Origin: Cucumis sativus
Lineage: Eukaryota; Streptophyta; Magnoliopsida; Cucurbitales; Cucurbitaceae
Direction of reading: 5' to 3'
Length of the DNA stretch: 64,000 nt
Assembly: GCF_000004075.3 (NCBI RefSeq)
Contig: NC_026661.2
Location: forward strand, 20,984,307-21,048,306
Within the stretch, counting starts at the first letter, position 1. Every line of letters begins with the position of its first letter. Positions 16,058 to 27,756 of this stretch are shown here, in pieces. The notes under the pieces are model-generated. The model worked only from the letters and a program-made list of their open reading frames with translations, was not told the origin of the DNA and searched no databases. The translations under genes were made by a program, and so were the position numbers.

Positions 16058-16687
16058 CTATAATCTCATGGACCCTATTCTTCTCTTTGAGCTGTTCACA
16101 CTCCTAGCTGAAGGCTCAGGAACAGAAATTTCAGAGTGCATGTCCATGAAAAACTTGTCCACAATTTCAAGATAAACAGGACTTCTAAGGCGAGAGTAAT
16201 AATGAATTGCTTCTTCTATATCCAATTCTTGTTCCATATCACTCCTATCCAACATCTCCAATTCTTTCATTTTTTCTACTAAACCATTACTTCTTGTACT
16301 ATTGTTTTTAACATCACCTTTTCTAAGATGGGAAGCTCCTGGTTTCTTCTTCTCTTTCACAGCTTTCTCTTGTTTGCTCCTTGGAGGGCTTTGTATTGCA
16401 ACGTTGGTGTCTTCTTGCTTCACATTTTCCTTGGATGCGATCATACTGCCTTTGTCAATGCTTCTCTTTGCAGCTTTTTGGAGTGTGGACTGCCACTCAT
16501 CATAAAAATCAATGTAGAGTCGATCTGTTGGATGGGTATGTTGTGGCTTTCCTTTGCTGCAAGATAAGGTGATCAAGGAAGTGGGTTTCTGCAGCTTTTG
16601 AAACCCTTTGAAGAATAAATTCTTGAAGTTTTCAAGAGTTTTATGGAAGAGGTTGTTGGTTTTGTGGATGGTTTTCTTTAGCAGCAT
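16058..16687 (-). CDS. Unidentified plant protein, single exon, basic and lysine-rich
   Basis: An intronless frame from ATG at 16687 gives 209 residues. The frame stays open to about 16720 but only through a non-ATG codon, so 16687 is preferred. The N-terminus is basic and amphipathic (MLLKKTIHKTNNLFHKT, then NFKNLFFKGFQKL). A middle aromatic motif, RLYIDFYDEW, is followed by a long Lys/Glu/Ser-rich, probably disordered part. The C-terminal third is acidic then ordered: DIEEAIHYYSRLRSPVYL, then VDKFFMDMH. The composition, the CT-rich probable 5' UTR (about 16769-16792) and the well-formed conserved-looking ends argue for a real gene. I cannot name the family. Its place between KIN-13B and eL37 corresponds to the slot of At3g16070 in Arabidopsis, which I recall as an unknown protein; orthology is a guess. 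Confidence 0.7.
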   Translation of the reverse strand: MLLKKTIHKTNNLFHKTLENFKNLFFKGFQKLQKPTSLITLSCSKGKPQHTHPTDRLYIDFYDEWQSTLQKAAKRSIDKGSMIASKENVKQEDTNVAIQSPPRSKQEKAVKEKKKPGASHLRKGDVKNNSTRSNGLVEKMKELEMLDRSDMEQELDIEEAIHYYSRLRSPVYLEIVDKFFMDMHSEISVPEPSARSVNSSKRRIGSMRL

Positions 16688-19361
16688 TGGGTTGTTACTG
16701 TAACGTGGTATAAAAATCAAAGGGCTTTGCTAACTCTCAGTCTGTTTGCAAGAAGAAAGAAACCTCTCTACCTCTCTCTCTCTCTCTCCTGCTTTGTTCA
16801 CTAAATATTTCTGCAACACAGAGAGAAAGAAAGAGACAATTCGTGTTTCTCGTGGTTACCTAAAGACAATGCCAGAGTAGGTGGAAATTCCAAGTCTTGC
16901 CTTTAACTTCCTCTCCTTCCTTTTGGGCCATTCTCTCTCTAAAAGTTGAAAATCTTAACCGCTTCAACTTTGATAATTTGTAGCACGGAATCCCATGAGC
17001 TTGAATGCTTCGTTTTTGACTACCTGTAGTGTAAAGAGCATGGCATTCACTAAGATGCAAAGCTAAAGATGGTGGGTGTTAAAAGTGTAATGACATTAAA
17101 TCCACTGTTTGACATGTACCTAATTGTTGTAAAGGCAATCCCCGGCCCATGAAGGACCCATTTGGCAAATGGTCCCAGCAAAAAATTAAAGAGAGATGTC
17201 CCCATGAAACAAAAGGGGAATTGGCAACATATTCATTTTTTGGTATTTCACACTGTCCTGTTTTCAATCAAGTACGTAACAGAAAGATTAATTCAAATTA
17301 GCAGAGTCAATTCACCATTGATCAAATTTTGAATGGCAGGTTTGCTGCATACTATCTTTTTTGTCCTATCAAACAATACGGCAATTAAGACAACTTTAGA
17401 ATTTAAACAGAGAAAAAGTGAGACAAGAATGATTCTGCCACAGCAAATGGCTTCCAAGTACCAATCAAGAATGAACTTTGCAAAATATCTATACCTCCTT
17501 AGAAGAATTGTACATTCAAACTGTCTTATTTCTATCTGTGATATAATATTCTAAAATAAAAAGAATCTTCAACTCGAACCAAGTAGGTATTATATCGTCG
17601 ACTAAGAACTTAAGAGTGTGTTTGGGCCAAGAAGGAATAGGAAGTTGGGAAGTATGGAGTTGCGAACTCTACTCCCTACTCCTTGTTTGACCTAAAGAGC
17701 CAAAGAGTTTGCAAGTCCCACAACTAGAAAACGTCAATAATTATGTCTTATTGACTCTTTACACTGTGGGCCCCAAAAGTTTACAACTCCCCAAAACTTC
17801 ATAACTTTACTCTTTGGTCCAAACCTCCCTTTAGAGGTTTGAATCATACTCACACAAATTGAACTAAAAAAATTCAAAAAATGAAAAACACAGTTAGTTT
17901 CAACTTGTAGGCACGGGTTGTGGAACGGGCAATTGGCCTTTCATGGAGAAACTAAAAAAGATGGCGAAATTTAGCACATATTGCAGTTACTTTTGCATAC
18001 TAAGTGGGTTTTGCTTACTCAACCTTGAAGACAATTCCAAATTCTATAATGTTCGTAATTCCAGACTCGACTTGATGGATCATAAATGAAACACATGGTT
18101 GATTGGGGAGAACTTTGTACATTAAAAAGGAAATGGAAGATTGCATTTGAATCAAGATATCTAATACATTTCATTTCATTTAGTTGATTTCTGTAAAAAC
18201 AATGGAGGCTGAGAGTTGTAACTTTGAATAACACAACACATTCTGTATTAAATTTCATTCAATGCAGTTGAGAAATCGTGGTCATAATTATGTGAGGCTA
18301 CTTTGGTCCCCAGTATGCAAAGGGATTGGTACTACCAAGGCACTCAACTGATGATAGGATAAGGTGCATCACTAATATCTTCAGAGCCAAGTCATTTTCT
18401 AAGTAAAAGCAACTGAATCCAACCTCCTAAACCAATCTAATTCCTGACTGTAAACTACTTTCTTTCAGACGCAGGGAAACGAAATTACAAATCAACTTTT
18501 TGACTTGAATTTATTAACTTTGACTACTTATGACCACACTGAGGCACAAACTTATATGGCCACACGCAGAGGCCCTATTTAAACGACCCCTATTAAGTTG
18601 GAAACCTGGGATTTTCTTTAAAGTGAAACCATCAATCACCATTTAAAAAAAATTAAGGATTGGATAACAACAGTCCATGATTATTGGTTGGTTACCTTGG
18701 AAAAGAATTGATAATCACGGAGCTTTTGAATAGCCAAACTGTTCCTTGATATGACAACAAGATTTGTCAAATGCTCTGCATGTGAAGACTTGATAATCTA
18801 TTTGGTAAAAGAAAACAAATCAGGCAGGTAGTCATTCAAACTGAAGCTGTGGCAAAGCATGCAAGTGGTGGTAGTATGGCATCAGTGAAATGCAAAAGAA
18901 CAAAGCTAGATCTTATTGTTCAATACTTACCCAGCTAGGCTCCCCAAAATAAAGTGTAGAGATCAATATGCTATACATCTTGGTTCTTAGTTGTTAAAAG
19001 CTTACACATTGTTGAAACATCTCAAAACTGTTACAAGAACTGATGGAAGAAAGCCACCACCAATATAATCTGTTGGGAAGAAATATAAATAGGGGCTAGA
19101 AGTGCATCATTTGTCCTAGAAGAAAGGTAACAATATATACATGTATAAGTTGGCTTGTTTCACAGATCCCACAATTCAATCGCAAATCTAAGTTACAGCT
19201 CATTTGACCTTTCCTACTGGGACCAACTGCCATAATCGAAATTATTGCTCAAAGTAAAACAATGGTGAAGAAAGGGTCTGTGTTGTGCCTTTCTCAAGTA
19301 AGTAGGGTATATGAATCTGCCTTCAATGACGACAAAATCAACGTAAATTTGTACTGTGGAT
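16688..19361. other. Intergenic region upstream of the unidentified minus-strand gene
   Basis: The start is probably the promoter and 5' UTR of the minus-strand gene, with a CT microsatellite at about 16769-16792. A candidate Tourist-like MITE lies at 17614-17830. The right half should include the 3' UTR of the DDX11-like gene. No other coding region is convincing. Confidence 0.5.
17614..17830. mobile_element. Candidate Tourist/PIF-Harbinger-like MITE
   Basis: About 217 bp with imperfect terminal inverted repeats: GAGTGTGTTTGGGCCAAG at the left and CTTTGGTCCAAACCTCCCT at the right. It is flanked by TAA (17611-17613) and TTA (17831-17833), resembling a 3-bp target duplication that is not exact. 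There is no coding capacity. Termini with GTTTGG and CCAAAC are typical of the Tourist group. Confidence 0.5.
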
Positions 19362-22300
19362 TCACCGTCCCATCTTTCTGTTAACTTTAAAAAACTGATT
19401 CAACCTTCGATGGACTTCACCATAATTCTCAGTTGAAGCAATGAGACAGTCCTTAATCCACTTCGGAAGCTTGTCAGCTGGGTGTGAAAAGCTTCTCTTT
19501 GAAGAATTAGATGTATACCGAACATCAACCAGTAAAATTGCTGCATAATCATTGATATGTCGAATCGCTCTACCTGTAAAAAAGGCAAGGAAGGCAGGCA
19601 TTAGATAAAGATAAGATGAAAGTGCAATGGTTTGGATGTAGAGAACACTACATTATCACTACAGTTCTAAAAGATCTAGGGCAAACTACCAATTGGTTGG
19701 CCAGGATTACTCATTCCAAGCCTGATCAAGATCTCATCTAGGCAAGATTCTTTTATTGCTGTAATTAACTAAGTGGTCAATTATAATAAAGCATAACCAA
19801 TAAACAACCAGATTTGGAGAGAAGTAAAAATACTAGCAGATTGCAACCAAACAATCAAGTCAGCCATTCTCTGATTGAGCTGAAAGTAATAGGCAATGAG
19901 CAAATCCAAACTACACGACTCGATTCAATTCGATAGTTCATTTAGGAGGATAACTATGTCTCCCATAATGAGAAAATGGAAACCATTACTTACCAATAGA
20001 TTGATTCACGGCTTTCATGCAAAGATTCTCATAATACTCTTTTCCTCTTTTGCAACTTCTCAAGATCTCTAAACCAGTTTCAACATCTCCACTAGGAACA
20101 TCATTATAAAACTTTGAACTCTTAATAGAATTCGAATTCCCCAGATTTTCAATATGCTTCACCCTCTCCATTAACTCAATGTCAGATGGACTAGGGTAGG
20201 GTAGGCCAACCATGACAATACACCTACCCATCCCATCGCTTAAGTTGATGCCTTCCGATATTTTTCCCCCAACAACAGCAAATAGCACCGCACCACTAGT
20301 AGACAAAATATTTTGTTTTGGATCCTTCTTAGACAATGCGTCGATGTTTTCCTTGTATTCCTTAAGAACAGATTCCACATCAGTATTTTTTCTAGGCTCT
20401 CTGAATATACGTTTTTTCTTCATAATCCTGTCAAGGATGCCTGAAGTTTTCCATAAACCATATACTTGTTCTTCATAATCAAATGAAGAGAAGAACACAA
20501 CAATTCCTTCTGGAACCACAGTTACTATATTACAAAGCAAAAGCCCTAGCTCCTTTACCTGTAAATTCAGGGCCATAAAGCAATCAGCTACTGTAAAACT
20601 AACAAGGAAACAAGCTGAGAAACTGAACAGTAAGAAAAAAAGTTAACTACTTTATATCTGAACTATCTGGAATAAAACAACAGGAATAATACAAAAACAT
20701 GAAAAATACAAGGTAAAAAGTGAAAAGAAAATGGGTATAAATCAACTCAAGCCTGTAATATCCTTACAATAGCAGATGAGCTTCTGCGGTTGTAGCTAAA
20801 ATCAAAAAGCTGACCAGAAGGACCAGAGGAAACAGCCATAGGCAAAATACTTTCCGGAGGAACAATGTGACTACATGAAAAAAAATTCAACTGAGAAGGG
20901 GGTAACCATGGAAAGAGTCGCTCTCTTGTTTCTTCAATAGGCTGTAAAGTTCCCCCAGCAAGAACAACAGCATGTGCTTGATCTACAACCTACAAGATTA
21001 ACTTAAGTCTCAGAATAAGGTATAATACACAAAATTCATGATGTAAATTTCTATTTTTTGCGAACCTCAGAAAATATCTTGTCGCCCCTAAGCTTAACAA
21101 ATTTTATACATCCTCCACGTTCCCCTAAGCCTGTTGGTCTGTTCTTAGAGATGATCATTTTTCCATCTCCATCAAAGTTAATAAGGGATAGCAGCATGTC
21201 AGCTAATGCCCTAAAGCTTGAGAGAGTACTTTCCTTCTCGTAACATTCTCCAGACGGTTTTATTCCCAAGTCATTTCTTGGTTTAATAGTTCTTTCTCCA
21301 TACCCACTAACCTGGAAAATTTACATCTTAACCTAATATAAGAAGAATCATTCAACATATGTGGATATAATTAGCAAATAAGAAGGATATACCTTGTGCA
21401 TGATGTTGCTTTCCTTAATATACTGTAGCAGTTTTACAAAGTTGATATTATCTATGTTGAGAGAGAAGAGAAAATCATTTATAGCCATTGAATAGTCCAA
21501 AGCACCATTTTTTCCAGTACTATCATTTTGGCAAGGTTCCACATAAGACGCTTCCTCAATGTGCAAGAGTTTAAGGAGAGCCCGAGTAACTATAATTAGA
21601 GTTTGAATATATCTCCGATTCCCTGGTCCCAAAAGACTGCAAAATCTTTCAAAATACCTCTCCATGTGGTGATGCACATTCTCCAGCTGTAGGTAAGTTG
21701 GGAAATTTGATATCAATAGGAAACAAAGTACTTAGAAACAGTTCTATAAAAATTAGACAGGGTAGCCCACTGGGTGCTGATTGTAGGACTTATAAATGGA
21801 CAACACGCAATCGATTCTATACGAAGATTAAAAATTCAAAAACACTTAACTGGATAAATAACCCAGTACCATGGTTCTATTTCTTATCAAAGTTCAAAGA
21901 TTGTATTGTGTTAGAATTAGTGGGCTTGGCCCAAGGAAAGATTTAACCTAATTTTCTTTCCTTTTTTTATCATAAGCTTGTTGTCTATTTATTTTCCCTT
22001 TCTATTCTTTGATTATATGAAATAATAATAAGAAAAGTTAGATTGTGATTTTTCTCCTGGTTCTCGAGTTTCCACATAACTCAGTGTCTATTTTCTTTTA
22101 CCGCTTTTAACATATTGAATAACTGAATTCAATAAAGTTGGTAGCCATACCTGCGAATAACTGACCTTTGAATCATGCATACTTATGAGTGAATCGGCTA
22201 AATTGTGTGCCTCATCAATAATTACAATACTGTTCTTCAAAACAAGGCCAAGAGATTCACGGGATGATTTTGATAGAAGAGATTGGTAAGGTAGGACGAT

Positions 22301-24923
22301 AAGATCAGCACCCTGGACCAAACTTCGGGAGCCATAATATGGACACGTTCCCACCTTTCTTCCAAGGTGAATAAGATCTTCAATGTCTAAGGCTTCTCTT
22401 TGAGAGATCTGACTCCTAAAATTCTTCTGTAGTTTTGGGTTTCGAAGCATTGGGCACCCAGAAGAAGCCTTGGTTCGGGACATTTTTCCTGCACCAGCTA
22501 ACTTCTGTAAATGGATGCAACCATAAGTTCATAGCAAACTGAGAAATCTTCAAATCCAATGATAGAAAGTACTGTTAACATTATTCTTTAACAATGGGAG
22601 AGAGATGCATGCGTCTGTGCAATATTGTGGCAAGCAATTATATAAAAATTCTGTCTCCTTAGAACTCAAGAACACAAACGTCAACCTAGAGCATATTCTG
22701 TTCAAGTAAGGTCATGCAATTCTATAAAACTTAGAGAAGACAAATTTACAATAGATAAAATGATGAATGAGTAAGGATGAACCCAATGCAACTATTTAAC
22801 AAACAAGGTGCCAGATGAAAAGTCTGAATTTCATACCACCTAAAAGTACCCTGTTTCGGAAGATCGATGAAAAATAAATAAATTTCATAATTTCCCATCA
22901 GTTTGATTTTCCTTCATAATTTTAGTTTCTTTTTATAAAAAAAATGTGTGTGACAAACTATAGTTAATTTAGTCAAATATGTGCATACTATTTACAATGT
23001 GGACAAAATTCTACTGCTAGTAGCAGGATGGTAAATGTTAGAATAATGAGCAAAACTAGGGTCCAACTTAAATGCTTCTTCAAAGAAAAAACCTCTTAAT
23101 TGCCAAATACACGCAGACACTTATTCTCAGAAAATAAGTGAGAATGAGAAGTCTGGAAACAGGCACTGTTTTTTAAGGTTTCGACTATTCTTTAGAATTA
23201 TAACTTGGCAAATGTAGAGTCTTCATAATTTCAATTTTGACAAGTAGTTTTTAAACTTTCATTGTGATATACAAGGGCATACAAGAAAGGAGACCAACCT
23301 TTAAATAGGACTTCCCATCCAAGAATAACCCCTAACTAATAATTACAATAGGTCTACGAGGCTTCCCCCCAAAATACCAATGAACATTTTGAGTTATAGA
23401 TAACAAGTTCCAATCTACCGCTGACGCTAGACTATCGCATACCTTGGCTTTGGATGTCTCAGTAGTCTTTTTCTTCTGAAGCTCCAAGCATTGTTCATTT
23501 ATGTGACTTGCACTACCAAGTTTGAGTACCTCTGAAACATGCATCAGTAGTGTAAGCAATACAGACACACACACAAACACATTAGACAAAAACCAGGAGA
23601 TATATGTACCTTCATTGATACAAAAAATCTTCCTAGAACCCAGGCAAATGACATTCAACTCACTTGCAAAGACAGTCTTCCTTAACTCCCTTATAAATTG
23701 TGATAGTTGTGAGTGTGTTCGACTACAAAAGTAAACTTTCAACTTCTCTTTATTAGATTCCTCTTGTTCTTCTTCGTCGTCGCTAGATGAACTGTTTGAA
23801 ACTCCACTGACCTTCCTCTTTGACTTCCCACTACTAAGAGCCACTTCATCGTCGCTTTCATAATCCTCCACCAAAAACTCTTGATCATCCATCTCCAGAC
23901 TATCATTTGGAGTATGCATATTCTTTTTTTCCCTTGTAACAAAATGGTCTTCCTCCTCTTGTGAAAATGAGTTCTGATGATTATCCTTGGAACCTTCTTT
24001 CTTATGTCTTCCTAATCCCATTCCAAATTCTTTAATCTTATTCTTCTTCTCCTGATTGCGATGGTCTTGACTTACAACAAACTTCCTCATCCAATCAGGC
24101 TCGTCGTCTGAATTAAACTGGATTTCATTTGGGCTGGTCTTGTCAGGCCCATCTTGTATCTCACCATTCTGTTTCTTCCTTTGGTCAGCTAACCATTGCA
24201 AAGTGCCACATATGATGCTTAGAGTTTTTCCCGTACCTACAGCAACAGAATAAACTTCAATCAAGAAATAGAAAAAAATATTTCTTTTCCTACAGAGGAA
24301 AAAGTTAAATAATTTTTTTCTTAAACTGAATTCTCACTAGCAAATACCCTCGAGTTTTACAAACACTGCAAATTGCTCAAATGCAACTACTTTTATCCAG
24401 AATCTTCGTCTCAAGAAAACGCCGCATTTCCTCCATCCACTCAAATTTATGATCAAACAACAGTATAAATTTATCCAACAATAAAGCAAAAAACATAAAT
24501 CGACTCCTATACTTCAGGCTCAAGCATTGTTCTGATTAGTATAGAAATAAATTCACCCAGACTCGAAATGGGACCCTATATTTCAACAATCGTAACGATC
24601 CAAATATCACGAAACCACAACTGAGCATCATAACCCAGTAATAATAGGTCACAGGTAATGAAAAGGGAATCTCGTAACGTATGAAACACGAGCGACAAAT
24701 GCTGTTCGAAGAACTAAGAAATACTTAATACTTAATCAGACCAAAAGCTACCGATGGAACTAAGAAATAGAAAGAAGAAGACGTAACCAGTGGGGCTTTC
24801 AAGCATGGAGATTCCGCCTTTGTTGAGATATTCGTACAGTGCCTTCATGAAATCGAACTGAATCGAGTATGGCTTGTATGGAAATGCCGGAAATTCGGGT
24901 TCCCATTGGTGTATTCTCTCCAT
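19362..24923 (-). CDS. DDX11: DDX11/ChlR1-like iron-sulfur DNA helicase
   Basis: Nine exons in transcription order: 24923-24788, 24236-23610, 23531-23443, 22504-22151, 21686-21393, 21311-21066, 20989-20768, 20558-19994, 19573-19362. All junctions are GT-AG and phase-consistent, giving 914 residues. This is an XPD-family superfamily 2 helicase: Walker A GTGKT at 46-50, DEAH at 381-384, motif V ISEGINLSDGMGR and motif VI QSIGRAIR near the end. Four cysteines fit the FeS cluster: C251, C269, C301 (SGCPML) and C338 (TCPYYGSR). The acidic insert of exon 2 (SSSSDDEEEQEES) before VYFCSRTHSQL is typical of ChlR1 rather than XPD, RTEL1 or FANCJ. In yeast and animals the family acts in sister chromatid cohesion and replication; the plant role is inferred. 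The eL37 gene is divergent from it with about 760 bp between starts. Confidence 0.93.
21909..22078 (+). mobile_element. LTR-like fossil fragment in a DDX11 intron
   Basis: It begins TGTTAGAATTAGTGGGCTTGG and runs through T-rich sequence to about CCACATAAC. The opening 22 or so bases match the inverted fragment at 12250 in KIN-13B intron 8, so both belong to one family. The TGTTAG start suggests a Copia-like LTR. No internal region or clear target duplication is visible; it looks like a solo or truncated LTR of considerable age. Confidence 0.4.
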
Positions 24924-25489
24924 CTTCTTCGATTCACGGCCTCAGTCGGCAGCCCAACCCTTTCGCGCCTTTTCTCTCTTAGTTATATTCAGTAGCCGTA
25001 GAGCGCGAAGCCGTATTTATACACAATGTTGTTTTCAAGTGAAATTATTTTAAAGTGCAAATCTCAATTATCACTCTAAGCTCAACCCTTTCCACTAATT
25101 TCATGTATAATCCTTAAAACACAAATACTAGTTGGTGATTAAATATTAATCCTTAAGATACAACACATGCATATTTATTTATTTATTTTAAAAAAAACCG
25201 AAAGTAGGAAATTCAAACCACAAATCTCGTGATTACCAATACACTTAAAATACTAGTAGAAGGAAGTTAAGTTAAAGGTTTAGTAATTCATCCAAACATT
25301 GTTTTATCTTAGTTTTACGTTTTAATCATGTCAACCGTGATTAAAGTGAAGTTAATACATTGGATTAACATAGAAAATAAGTGGCTTAATTAATAAAAAT
25401 ATATATCATCCACCTAAAATGGACTAAATCGAATTAGTGGGCGAACGGACTAAATTTAAAGTGGGCTGGAAACTTCCAAAGCTTTCAAT
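24924..25489. other. Upstream region of DDX11-like gene (divergent spacer)
   Basis: This is the left part of the spacer between the divergent DDX11-like and eL37 genes. It includes the DDX11 5' UTR and promoter. Nearest the helicase it is mixed in composition, then AT-rich. No separate gene is visible. Confidence 0.5.
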
Positions 25490-25672
25490 ATTGGGCCGGT
25501 TTAACTCACAAGCCCGACGAGTCAAACTTCGGGCCCGATTGTAAAAAGTGGGCCGTCCAGAAAGTGAAGCTCAAACCCTAAACGGTGTATTTCGATCATA
25601 TAAAAGACCCATTTTACTTGCTGCTATCCCCATAGCCAAACTGCATATAGAATTCTTCCGCCCTAGGGTTTC
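25490..25672 (+). promoter_or_regulatory. Ribosomal-protein-type promoter: site II elements, telo-boxes, TATA box
   Basis: Site II-like TGGGCC occurs at 25492-25497 and 25549-25554, and GGGCCC at 25531. A telo-box AAACCCTAAA lies at 25573-25582, and a reverse telo-box TAGGGTTT at 25664-25671 just before the start codon. ATATAAAAG near 25598-25606 is a good TATA box. Site II plus telo-box pairs are well known to drive plant translation genes in dividing cells, and they sit right before the eL37 ATG at 25687. Confidence 0.85.
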
Positions 25673-25686
25673 TTCGTCCTGCATCA

Positions 25687-26694
<1,008 letters not shown>

Positions 26695-27756
26695 GGTTTT
26701 GGAAGAAGTTCAATTTAATTTCAGTACCCACCTATAGTTTTCAGTAGGGGTTTTACTCATCTGAGAATCATTTCATATAATTTTGTTTTTTCTAGTTTTT
26801 GACTTTTCATGATTTAGTTGAACGATCGCTGTTTCTTTAAAATGTATTGTTTGAATTTTGGACAAATGATGAATCAGATTGTTCGTATTCTGCTACTTGC
26901 TTCTTCATTCTTCAGTATGCTCTATTACCCAACGCCCATTCGTTCCAAAGTTGCATCTGTTGGGAGAACATTGTCAAATCACTAGAATGATTAATTGGGT
27001 CATCTCGAAGGTTGTTTAATCAAAGCAAAACATTACTTGGATATTAGAAAATCTGTTTTCTCATACTAATGCTGTTTTAAGATGGGAGCCATTTTAATTT
27101 TTAGCTATAATAACTTGTGTTATTTTTGTACTTCAACGAATTTGGTATAGGAACATTCAGTTCAGACATTTATTAAGATACGAAATAGGCTGCCTTAGGG
27201 AGGGGAGGGTACGAGCGAGAACTGAGGTTATTTGATATATTGACTTGAAATTTCAAGCATAGTGTTGGAATTGTATATGAATTTTGAATTTGAAATTTTA
27301 TAGAATTCAAGCTAATCTTTTAAAAGGAGTTCCTAAAAACTAATTTTGTGTTCTTTGATTAAATTGTATGATTGTAAACTAACAATCATTGTTTTTCAAA
27401 CGAATTAACTGACAAACAACACTCTGCGGGTGGAGGATAAAATATCTGAATCAACGACAACCAAACCAACCCTTCCAAAATGGCAATCCACCTCAAATGT
27501 GAACAAATCTAAGACACTATACAAACCACCACAACGGAAAGTTGTTAATGCTGCACAAAAACAAAAATGGGGGAAGAAGACATTTCAGATGGTATAACCT
27601 ATAGAGGGGAATAAATGCTACAATTTCCAAATGGGGAGCAGTAGTAGACTCTAAACTGGAGAAACAAAAATGTAGTTGCCGTAAAGCAAAATCCATATGG
27701 TGTAACGGAATGCTGGAGTGATGCTTGTCCAAGAACATAGCATGACAAAGCAAATC
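26695..27756. other. Convergent 3' intergenic region
   Basis: It holds the 3' UTRs of eL37 (+) and of the PX-domain gene (-). It is AT-rich, and no ORF or repeat that I would defend is present. Confidence 0.55.

Noticed and set aside
16688-16720. Upstream extension of the unidentified minus-strand gene (MIFIPRYSNNP)
   Set aside because: It would start at a non-ATG codon; the first in-frame ATG is at 16687.
23332-23442. Continuation of the DDX11 frame past exon 3
   Set aside because: Sequence after AAG|GTATGCG is intron; the homologous helicase sequence resumes at 22504 after a good acceptor.
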